NCBI GenBank assembly: GCA_028286245.1
Contig: JAQBRY010000004.1
Span: 62,001 to 126,000 of the forward strand
DNA length: 64,000 bases
Source of the DNA: Candidatus Saccharimonadota bacterium
GTDB lineage: Bacteria; Patescibacteriota; Saccharimonadia; Saccharimonadales; UBA4665
Direction: 5' to 3'
Shown: positions 8,361 through 14,353 of the stretch, piece after piece
How positions within the stretch are numbered: the first letter of the stretch is position 1
Layout: every line of letters begins with the position of its first letter
Position numbers and translations under genes: made by a program
The notes under the pieces: generated by a model
The model's input: the letters and a program-made list of their open reading frames with translations, nothing else
What the model was told of the DNA's origin: nothing
Database searches by the model: none

Positions 8361-9098
8361 TTATGCAGCATCTATAATTTGCATTCGAAGCTTTTTTAGA
8401 ATTTTAGCTACCATTTGGCAAATACGAGACTCGGATACGCCAAGCTCTCCAGCAATTTGCATTAATGTTTTATTCTCATAAAATCGTCCATAAATTACTG
8501 TTCGCTCGCGATCAGTTAATGTCGCCAGTGCATAATTGAGCTGCGGAGTTAATTCGAGTTCAGTATCTGCCAGCACTATTTCTGAAGGCTCGTAAGTAGT
8601 ATTGCCAATTATATCAATTAGAGTTAGGCCATCCCCAACATCAGAGTCCATAGTTTGCTCAAACGAGACTGCAGTACCAATAAGAGTTGAAAATGCGCGT
8701 GCCGCAGAACCTTCTGGCCCGCGCGACTGGTAAAATGAGCGATAACCGTCAATCACTTGCCCTTTGATTCTGTATGCGGCAAATGTATTGAAGGTTGCCT
8801 CGCCACGAGTAGGGTCGTATTGCGTTGCAGCCATACATAAGCCTACGAAACCATCACCCATAGCGTGATCTCGCTCAAAAGAAGCTACCATTCCCATTCG
8901 ACCTACAACCATACGTACGAGGTCGTGATGTTCTTCCGCTAGGCTACGCTGCTCGGCTGTTAGTTGCATCGGAACAACGACTGCCTCTGTCGTCTCGGAT
9001 TCAAAAGCCGCAACGGCTATAGGGTCGGCCTTCTGTTCAATAATAAGAGATTCTGGTTCAGAAGTGCCATTCATTAGGGCTTCGTAATCAAACGCCAT
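8361..9098 (-). CDS. FliA/WhiG-like sigma-70 family factor
   Basis: 245 residues. An acidic N-terminal tail of about 50 residues precedes region 2 (LVRMVVGRMGMVASFERDH, then FVGLCMAATQYDPTRG and FNTFAAYRIKGQVIDGYRSF, residues 60-122), a short region 3, and region 4 (TLTDRERTVIYGRFYENKTL and IAGELGVSESRICQMV, residues 193-230). The spacing is that of the sigma-28/FliA group, not of RpoD or ECF. No flagellar genes are present, so its regulon is unknown. TATTAT lies 6 nt upstream of the ATG. No anti-sigma factor is recognised next to it; the ParB-like protein follows. Confidence 0.85.
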   Translation of the reverse strand: MAFDYEALMNGTSEPESLIIEQKADPIAVAAFESETTEAVVVPMQLTAEQRSLAEEHHDLVRMVVGRMGMVASFERDHAMGDGFVGLCMAATQYDPTRGEATFNTFAAYRIKGQVIDGYRSFYQSRGPEGSAARAFSTLIGTAVSFEQTMDSDVGDGLTLIDIIGNTTYEPSEIVLADTELELTPQLNYALATLTDRERTVIYGRFYENKTLMQIAGELGVSESRICQMVAKILKKLRMQIIDAA

Positions 9099-9222
9099 AC
9101 AATGATAATACTATAAAATCAAAAATATTAGTCTAAGTTTTGGCAGTGACTTTAATAGTTAGAACGTTGTACTCAAGAGACAGTTCAACGGAGATATACT
9201 ATGAAACAGATACCTAAGTAGG

Positions 9223-9369
9223 TTACGGGGCGCATTCTTCCAGGTGTGAATCATAGTAATTGCCGCTGCCATTGCAGCTATTATCCTTGTGGACGACGTA
9301 AAACACTACGGCAAATGCAAGTAGTGCCACAATAATAGTCGTTATAAGCCTTTCTGAACGATGCATCAT
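9223..9369 (-). CDS. 48-residue single-pass membrane peptide (putative)
   Basis: A small ORF in the otherwise empty stretch 9,099-9,427. The ATG at 9369 is followed by a basic start, one hydrophobic helix (LITTIIVALLAFAVVFYVV, residues 8-26) and a short polar tail with two Cys (SCNG and EECAP). TACAAT lies exactly 6 nt before the ATG, the arrangement found at many other genes here, which supports expression as a leaderless mRNA; the -35 is weak. Topology suggests Nin-Cout with a possible disulfide outside. Function unknown. Confidence 0.5.
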   Translation of the reverse strand: MMHRSERLITTIIVALLAFAVVFYVVHKDNSCNGSGNYYDSHLEECAP

Positions 9370-9427
9370 CTGGCCATTGTATCAAAGGCCCCACTATAGA
9401 GCGACTCAAATTCATACTTGTAGAACG

Positions 9428-10123
9428 TTACAGCAAGGGACTGAGCATGTTCTGTGAACCACGAAGCATGAGGTCACTCGCAGCATTCTGAAGATGCTCT
9501 CGATCGCCGACCGCTGGCCACCCCTCATTGTGGGCCAGTATCAATGCATTCTGCAAAGGCGTGTGTATATCCTCAGGCAGTTCGAGTTGCTTGAGTGCCC
9601 TGAAGTCATGTCTAAAGCCAACAGTGACGCCTTTGTCATCCGGTACTTCCAAATGAGTGAGTCTTGTCGATCTTGTTACTGGTATGCCAACCCGGTCTGG
9701 ATGCGAACGAGCCCGGTCCAGTATATTGTAAAGCATGCCTTCGAGCAGCGTTTCTTCGAGGGGCTTTGCTAGGTCATACTGCTCCGCGATGCTCGGGTCT
9801 GTCCAGGTGCTGAGCGCTACTTCTGTAGCGGCACCGTCACTGCCCGTGCCCTTAATCTCGGCATACCCTACTGCTTGATACGGTAACGCATAGCGATTGC
9901 TGAAATCATACACATATGCTCCGACCAGGACTCTGCCCTTGCCCTTCAAGACGAGTGGCGACTGTTTATCCTTTAGAAAGTCTGTGAGCGCATATACTAC
10001 TGCATGCGAACCGGCCTGAGCCGCCATTAAATCTCGAGTTTTACGTATGGCTGTAGCCTGCTCTCCTAGATAACCTAGCCGGACGGGTTCAGCAATCGCA
10101 TCGTTTGGCCCTATATATCGCAT
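9428..10123 (-). CDS. hypothetical protein
   Basis: 231 residues, soluble, no signal peptide or membrane helix. Mixed alpha/beta composition with a beta-rich middle (GRVLVGAYVYDFSNRYALPY and AVGYAEIKGTGS). I do not recognise a family. It follows the 10139-10795 gene by 15 nt with a Shine-Dalgarno-like AAGGTGAG about 9 nt before the ATG, so the two are one transcription unit and probably act together. Confidence 0.65.
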   Translation of the reverse strand: MRYIGPNDAIAEPVRLGYLGEQATAIRKTRDLMAAQAGSHAVVYALTDFLKDKQSPLVLKGKGRVLVGAYVYDFSNRYALPYQAVGYAEIKGTGSDGAATEVALSTWTDPSIAEQYDLAKPLEETLLEGMLYNILDRARSHPDRVGIPVTRSTRLTHLEVPDDKGVTVGFRHDFRALKQLELPEDIHTPLQNALILAHNEGWPAVGDREHLQNAASDLMLRGSQNMLSPLL

Positions 10124-10138
10124 GGTTAATTACTCACC

Positions 10139-10795
10139 TTAGGCGGCTAGGGGTGTTACGATGGACACGCCATTTTCTTGAAAGAGTAGAGGCAACGGTA
10201 CCGTACACAGTATGCCATCAGAAAAGAACTCTTCGCCCCCTGAACCCCTGAGCGGGCGACCATCATGCAGGTTTAGTACGGTGCTCGCAACATGACTGTC
10301 AAACTGAGCCAGCAGTGGCCCATTGCCACTAATGGTCACCTTCCTAGTTTGGTACAGGCTGGTGTCGACACTGAAGTCCGGAATTAGCAAGGTGGCACCA
10401 TCTGCAACATGACCTAAAAAGCTCGCAATGCGAGCGGCTCGACTTTGGCGTTCGCCCTTTTCGACAGGCGCAGTAATCATAGCCATGAGGTCCGCTCGTT
10501 CAGTTCTCTGTTTCCCCGTATCTTTTCGGATATCTTTCCTTTCGAGGCCCCCGTTAGTGTATTGTATGCGAGCATTAATACCAATGTGTCGCCGCACGTT
10601 ATCCTTCAGAAGTGTAATTGGATCAAGCACATCGGTTGCAAGATCGTAGCCGGAAACGAAATTGATACGGTCTGCCTGTGCATGATGCCCGGGGCTAGTA
10701 GGGTCAAGAGCGTCAAGCTTTTGGTAGTAGCCGACGAGCGCCTCCATGCGGTGACTATAACTTGGTAAAATCAGCATTTCCTGTAATAACGGCAT
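10139..10795 (-). CDS. hypothetical protein
   Basis: 218 residues from the chosen start. The ATG at 10795 has AAAGGAG with a 6-nt spacer; an in-frame ATG at 10825 exists but lies 2 nt from the -10 box, so transcription would start inside it. Helical N-terminal half (MEALVGYYQKLDALDP), basic middle (GGLERKDIRKDTGKQRTERA), then a beta-rich C-terminal half. No known motif. First gene of a two-gene unit with 9428-10123. Confidence 0.65.
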   Translation of the reverse strand: MPLLQEMLILPSYSHRMEALVGYYQKLDALDPTSPGHHAQADRINFVSGYDLATDVLDPITLLKDNVRRHIGINARIQYTNGGLERKDIRKDTGKQRTERADLMAMITAPVEKGERQSRAARIASFLGHVADGATLLIPDFSVDTSLYQTRKVTISGNGPLLAQFDSHVASTVLNLHDGRPLRGSGGEEFFSDGILCTVPLPLLFQENGVSIVTPLAA

Positions 10796-10827
10796 CGCAA
10801 CTCCTTTATGACTAGTGGATGACATTA

Positions 10828-10856
10828 GTTATAAACTTCAAAACTATCAAATGCAA
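10828..10856 (-). promoter_or_regulatory. promoter of the two-gene unknown operon
   Basis: Minus strand TTGCAT (10851-10856), 17-bp spacer, TATAAC (10828-10833), then a leader of about 25 nt with a good ribosome binding site to the ATG at 10795. Confidence 0.55.
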
Positions 10857-10969
10857 GCATCCGCGTTTATAAAAAACAGTAGTTTTTCTTGGCTCGATAA
10901 AAACTTTCTCTCTTATAAAATGAGCAGCTCTACGTAATGCATACTAATACCTATGAGAAAGTTAATGAA

Positions 10970-11001
10970 AAATTAAAGAGCCGCTCCTGGGAGCGGCTCT
11001 T
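10970..11001 (-). terminator. intrinsic terminator of rplJ-rplL
   Basis: Perfect inverted repeat AAGAGCCGCTCC / GGAGCGGCTCTT just past rplL, followed on the minus strand by a T-rich run. Confidence 0.9.
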
Positions 11002-11026
11002 GGCGAAGTTCCGGGAAATCCGGGAA

Positions 11027-11404
11027 CTAGGCGAGTTCGACAGTAGCGCCGGCAGCTTCGAGAGCTTTCTTGGCAGCTTCTGCGTCTTCGGTTTTAGCAG
11101 CTTCGAGAACGGCCTTTGGAGCACCGTCAACGATAGCTTTTGCTTCACCAAGGCCAAGACCAGTAATGTCTTTAACAGCCTTAATAACAGCAACCTTAGC
11201 GGCACCAGCATCCTTAAGGATGACATCGTATTCGCTCTTTACATCTTCTGCAGGAGCGTCAGCGCCAGCAGCAGGACCGGCAACAGCAACAGCTGCAGCA
11301 GCTGGCTCAATGCCGTATTCGTCCTTGAGGACGTTCTTAAGTTCGTTTACTTCAAGTACAGTCAAGCTTGTAAGCTGTTCTGCGAGTTTCTTTAAATCTG
11401 CCAT
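11027..11404 (-). CDS. rplL: ribosomal protein bL12 (L7/L12)
   Basis: 125 residues with the usual layout: N-terminal dimerisation helices ([20 protein letters not shown]), an Ala-rich hinge (about 38-52) and the C-terminal factor-binding domain ([20 protein letters not shown]). It forms the L7/L12 stalk on L10 that recruits translation GTPases. AAGGA precedes the ATG at 11404. Second gene of the rplJ-rplL unit, 27 nt after rplJ. Confidence 0.97.
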   Translation of the reverse strand: MADLKKLAEQLTSLTVLEVNELKNVLKDEYGIEPAAAAVAVAGPAAGADAPAEDVKSEYDVILKDAGAAKVAVIKAVKDITGLGLGEAKAIVDGAPKAVLEAAKTEDAEAAKKALEAAGATVELA

Positions 11405-11431
11405 GGAAGGTTCCTTTTCGTGATTAGTTAA

Positions 11432-11953
11432 TTAAGCTTTAGCGTCAGCTACGCCGTCAAGTAACGCGTGCAGGTTGCCCGATAGCGCGTTGGTAACGTC
11501 GTGAACTGGTGAAAGCAGTGTTGCAATAACCTGGGCAATGAGCTGGTCTTTGCCGGGGAGTAGTGCCAGTGCCTTTACGTCATCAGGGCTTAAGAAAGCG
11601 CCTTCTGCCGAAATGGCCCCTACGAATTCAATCGTTGGGTTAGTTTTAGCAAAAGTATTCAGGCTCTGAGCCGGCGCTACTTCGTCTAAGCTGTTAAAAG
11701 CGTAGAGGAGCATGCCTTCTAGGGCTGAAGTCTCGACATCCTTGAGGGCATCAGTTTGCTGTAAAGCTTTGATGACCAAACGGTTCTTGACCACTTTTAC
11801 TTTAGTGCCGTTTTCCTTGGCGTCTTTGCGAAGCGTCTGTAATGCTTTAACAGTGGTGCCTTGGAATTTGGCGACAACAGTCATTTTAGAGGCGGCAAGC
11901 AAGCCTGCAACTTCTGCAACAACGTCATCTTTTTCAACTTTTGTTAGTGCCAT
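11432..11953 (-). CDS. rplJ: ribosomal protein uL10
   Basis: 173 residues. The ATG at 11953 has AAAGGAG at good spacing; an upstream in-frame extension lies inside the structured leader and is rejected. Typical L10 blocks are VVAKFQGTTVKALQTLRKDA and VKNRLVIKAL; the C-terminal helices bind L12 dimers. L10 commonly represses its own operon by binding the leader, and a structured leader is present here. Confidence 0.96.
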   Translation of the reverse strand: MALTKVEKDDVVAEVAGLLAASKMTVVAKFQGTTVKALQTLRKDAKENGTKVKVVKNRLVIKALQQTDALKDVETSALEGMLLYAFNSLDEVAPAQSLNTFAKTNPTIEFVGAISAEGAFLSPDDVKALALLPGKDQLIAQVIATLLSPVHDVTNALSGNLHALLDGVADAKA

Positions 11954-12150
11954 GTGTACTCCTTTGGAGTAATTATGCTTACGATCTGCGTTCGACCTCT
12001 GCAGATCCGTTGCCAAACAAAAACGCCTTCTAGGTTTTTGTTCCAGAAGACGTGCAAACGCTCATAAATGAGTTTGTTTGTACCTCGGCGACTGATTAAG
12101 ACGTTTCTTAGGAGTTATCCATCGAATTGTCCGTCGCTGTCTCTGGCAAC
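11954..12150 (-). promoter_or_regulatory. rplJ leader RNA with alternative hairpins (L10-leader-like)
   Basis: The leader of about 195 nt holds a perfect 7-bp stem GATCTGC/GCAGATC (11983-11989 with 12001-12007). Upstream of it two helices share a base: AACAAAAAC/GTTTTTGTT (12016-12024 with 12034-12042) and an 8-nt pairing CGCCTTCT/AGAAGACG (12024-12031 with 12045-12052). They cannot form at once except as a pseudoknot, which suggests a switch. Position matches known L10-binding leaders; identity is inference. Confidence 0.55.
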
Positions 12151-12159
12151 TTATCTGCT

Positions 12160-12188
12160 ATTTTACACTGTTATCAGCTGTAAATCAA
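12160..12188 (-). promoter_or_regulatory. rplJ-rplL promoter
   Basis: Minus strand TTGATT (12183-12188), 17-bp spacer, TAAAAT (12160-12165). It overlaps the 3' end of the upstream gene (12163-12471). Confidence 0.65.
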
Positions 12189-12471
12189 CCGTTTCCGGTG
12201 ACAAAGGTGGACGAGCGGCACGCATAAAGTCCGCCCGCGCCTCCGCTCTCATTTCGTCACGACGATCTTTGGCGCGATCTGAATTGCCGGGATAGTCATC
12301 ATCAATGCGTTGCAGAGCGTCCTCATAGATCATTTGTTGTACCTCATTGTACGTTGGCTCGGCAGATGGGACTTCTGCGTTGGTACCAAGTATGCCCTCA
12401 TATCGGTAGTGTGGACGAACGCGTTCTGCGTATGGTGGTCGGACGTAACAATTTATTTGATTTTCTTTCAT
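12163..12471 (-). CDS. small charged hypothetical protein
   Basis: 102 residues, polar and probably helical in the second half (AKDRRDEMRAEARADFMRAA); the N-terminus is Tyr/Arg/Pro-rich (YVRPPYAERVRPHYRYEG). No known family. Start ATG at 12471 follows AGGAG with a 7-nt spacer; a longer in-frame reading would cross a terminator and is rejected. No promoter is visible between that terminator and the ATG, so expression seems to need read-through from the upstream short-ORF unit. Confidence 0.65.
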   Translation of the reverse strand: MKENQINCYVRPPYAERVRPHYRYEGILGTNAEVPSAEPTYNEVQQMIYEDALQRIDDDYPGNSDRAKDRRDEMRAEARADFMRAARPPLSPETVDLQLITV

Positions 12472-12489
12472 GGTAATTCTCCTGGTATT

Positions 12490-12514
12490 AAAAAAGCTTC
12501 CGGAGGGAAGCTTT
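12490..12514 (-). terminator. intrinsic terminator between short ORF and gene (attenuator candidate)
   Basis: Minus strand reads AAAGCTTCC, short loop, GGAAGCTTTTTT: an 8-bp stem with a T run. It lies after the 32-residue ORF and 19 nt before the ATG at 12471. Confidence 0.8.
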
Positions 12515-12535
12515 GGTTGTTGTTGCTGGCTGCGT

Positions 12536-12634
12536 TTACTTTTTTGCTTCAATCCGAATCGGGACACGTGGTGTAATGCCCAAAATAATCAAAATTTCTG
12601 CCAAGATGCTGCGTTTATTGTTCGTGTAGCTCAT
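12536..12634 (-). CDS. leaderless 32-residue ORF, possible leader peptide
   Basis: ATG at 12634, TAA at 12536-12538. The peptide is short and contains an Ile/Leu-rich core (ILAEILIILGITPRV) and a basic tail. The -10 box of a strong promoter ends 7 nt before the ATG, and an intrinsic terminator follows the stop by about 20 nt. Promoter, ORF and terminator form a compact unit upstream of the 12163-12471 gene. It could be a leader peptide that controls read-through, or a short functional peptide. Confidence 0.5.
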   Translation of the reverse strand: MSYTNNKRSILAEILIILGITPRVPIRIEAKK

Positions 12635-12641
12635 TGGTACT

Positions 12642-12670
12642 ATTTTACGCCCCCTTTGCAAGCCCGTCAA
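12642..12670 (-). promoter_or_regulatory. promoter, leaderless arrangement
   Basis: Minus strand TTGACG (12665-12670), exact 17-bp spacer, TAAAAT (12642-12647), 7 nt to the ATG at 12634. Confidence 0.75.
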
Positions 12671-12723
12671 TCTCATTAGTCCTTAAGCTGTTATTTTTAT
12701 GATAAAAATGGTATAAAAGTACG

Positions 12724-13554
12724 ATGCATAGTTCAATACTACCCGGCTTTGCCGTGGCCGGGCCAAACGCCCGTTTACTGCACACCGACACTACTCCGGA
12801 AGTCGTTCATACCAATGACGGGCAAAGAGTTGTTCCGTCAGAGGCCGTACTAGCTCATCTGAACGATCTACGCATTGTCGCCAAGGAGGTGTCACCGGTA
12901 ACGCCCGGTGCGCTCGCGCCCATAATTCCGGAAGAGGGCGCGTTAACGGATCAAATCACAAGTTGGAAGCAATTAAATGAGCAGACCTATGCTCCCTATC
13001 AGGATTTATGGGGCTGTTATAAGGACGCCTTGCGTACAAACGACACTTCAAAGGCAAAAAGGCTATACGCCGCAAGGGCAGCTATCGGGACTATGGCCGC
13101 ACTATTAGAAGTTACCGCCACGATAGCTCCCCTGGTAAATCCGGAAAAAGCTGATGATGAGTTGGCCGGTATTGCTATGGCCTCGCGCGGGTTATTAACC
13201 GCCTGGTACTCACTCTCTGGCAGCAGTGATAGCAGCCTCACTTTCCACTTATTACGAAAGCCGCGTCCGCGCATCCCGGCATTTGATAACGAAGAACAAA
13301 AGTTTCTAGCGGTCTGCGACATGCACTTCGAGCCAAGTAAGTTTGCCTACATTGGCGGCCACGTCACGCTTGATCCGGCTATCCTGCCCCGGTTTATGCG
13401 TGGCAAAAAGAAGAAATTTGCCATGAGGGATGCTCCTAACGCTGTCATCTTTGGCTGCCCGGCTCATCATATTGTTCCAGCACTGCATGGCACCATGGTT
13501 GAGAGCGCCCGTGTTAACCAGCTTTTTTCTCAAACCTATCAGGCAACCCACTAG
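12724..13554 (+). CDS. hypothetical protein
   Basis: 276 residues, soluble with a short hydrophobic stretch around an all-helical middle (AIGTMAALLEVTATIAPLVN). The C-terminal third is beta-rich with a basic patch (RFMRGKKKKFAMRD). No family recognised. TATAAA ends 6 nt before the ATG, indicating a leaderless mRNA. It is divergent from the 32-residue ORF, the two promoters lying back to back. Confidence 0.7.
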   Translation: MHSSILPGFAVAGPNARLLHTDTTPEVVHTNDGQRVVPSEAVLAHLNDLRIVAKEVSPVTPGALAPIIPEEGALTDQITSWKQLNEQTYAPYQDLWGCYKDALRTNDTSKAKRLYAARAAIGTMAALLEVTATIAPLVNPEKADDELAGIAMASRGLLTAWYSLSGSSDSSLTFHLLRKPRPRIPAFDNEEQKFLAVCDMHFEPSKFAYIGGHVTLDPAILPRFMRGKKKKFAMRDAPNAVIFGCPAHHIVPALHGTMVESARVNQLFSQTYQATH

Positions 13555-13568
13555 TAACCACAATAGTT

Positions 13569-13597
13569 TTGATTTTCACATCGGATTTTGATATAAT
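13569..13597 (+). promoter_or_regulatory. strong promoter of the 23-residue ORF / 13802 gene
   Basis: TTGATT (13569-13574), 17-bp spacer, TATAAT (13592-13597) with an extended TG upstream of the -10. Six nt separate the -10 from a GTG start at 13604. Confidence 0.8.
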
Positions 13598-13603
13598 GGT
13601 ATC

Positions 13604-13675
13604 GTGACAAATTACGTTTTCGACTTTACGCAGCAGGCATGCAAGCACACAGCTCGCATGATTTTGCACGCCTAG
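13604..13675 (+). CDS. leaderless 23-residue ORF with GTG start, possible leader peptide
   Basis: GTG at 13604 to TAG at 13673. The peptide begins MTNYVFDFTQQACKH and ends ARMILHA. The GTG sits exactly where a leaderless start is expected. The surrounding RNA can fold into nested pairs (GTGAC/GTCAC at 13604-13608 with 13686-13690; CGACT/AGTCG at 13621-13625 with 13674-13678; AGGC/GCCT), and an intrinsic terminator follows. Alternative reading: a non-coding structured RNA of about 145 nt. Confidence 0.45.
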   Translation: MTNYVFDFTQQACKHTARMILHA

Positions 13676-13714
13676 TCGGAATTCGGTCACCAAATATTTA
13701 ATCAGAAAACAAAC

Positions 13715-13749
13715 AACCGGATTCCAACACAAGGAAGCCGGTTTTTTTT
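13715..13749 (+). terminator. intrinsic terminator before the 13802 gene (attenuator candidate)
   Basis: AACCGG-A-TTCC, loop, GGAA-G-CCGGTT followed by T8. It lies 40 nt after the 23-residue ORF and 52 nt before the next gene on the same strand. Confidence 0.85.
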
Positions 13750-13801
13750 GAGCAAACCCCTAAAAATAGCGCGAGTAGAGAAATAGTTAGAGAGAAGTAG
13801 T

Positions 13802-14347
13802 ATGTCCCCAAGCCAAACAATCAGTTACGAAGCAGCATCTATCCAGCGGACAAATGTCCGACGGTTGAATGTTGCCAGCCTTATTGATTATCATATGCAG
13901 CGTCTTGAGACTAAGGCCCGTTTAGAGCCATACCTATGGCGTCTTGATAAGGCTTTTGCAGAAACTGATGTGCAGCTCATTGAACATGTGGCCTTTAATG
14001 CCACTTTCCACCACGACCCTAAGGATACCAATCTTATCATTTGGCCAACCGGAGTAGAATCCGCTACTGACCTGCACGGGCTTTTCTTGGCACAGTTTGG
14101 TCATGAAGCGGTAGATATTCCTGTAGCCGCCCAGACGCCTGCCGTTCTGCGTGCCAGCGAAAACACCCGGTTGCTCCTGGCTCGGACTGGCTCCCTCGAT
14201 GCCGCTGGCGTTGCCTCGGTTACCTATGTGTTACGTGACCCTGAGTCCGAAAGCGAATTCCAAACGGCAGTACCGCAGATAGCAACTGATACTAGTCAGC
14301 TAATACTGAGCCAATTCGTGGATTTTTCTAGCGCAATACGGCACTAG
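13802..14347 (+). CDS. hypothetical protein
   Basis: 181 residues, soluble. The N-terminal segment YEAASIQRTNVRRLNVASLI and the positioned strands/helices (LEPYLWRLDKAFAETDVQLI, then AFNATFHHDPKDTNLIIWP) resemble the ribosome-associated RaiA/HPF layout only loosely; I do not assign it. A purine-rich GAGAGAAG precedes the ATG. No promoter is visible after the terminator at 13715-13749, so it is probably expressed by read-through from the promoter at 13569. Confidence 0.6.
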   Translation: MSPSQTISYEAASIQRTNVRRLNVASLIDYHMQRLETKARLEPYLWRLDKAFAETDVQLIEHVAFNATFHHDPKDTNLIIWPTGVESATDLHGLFLAQFGHEAVDIPVAAQTPAVLRASENTRLLLARTGSLDAAGVASVTYVLRDPESESEFQTAVPQIATDTSQLILSQFVDFSSAIRH

Positions 14348-14353
14348 TACTTA

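Noticed and set aside
12001-12016. N-terminal extension of L10 reading back to 12016
   Set aside because: It lies inside the structured leader, and the ATG at 11953 has the strong ribosome site and the family start.
13802-14347. Ribosome hibernation factor (HPF/RaiA) identity for the 181-residue protein
   Set aside because: Only loose resemblance in the strand/helix order; key basic helices are not evident, so it is left as hypothetical.
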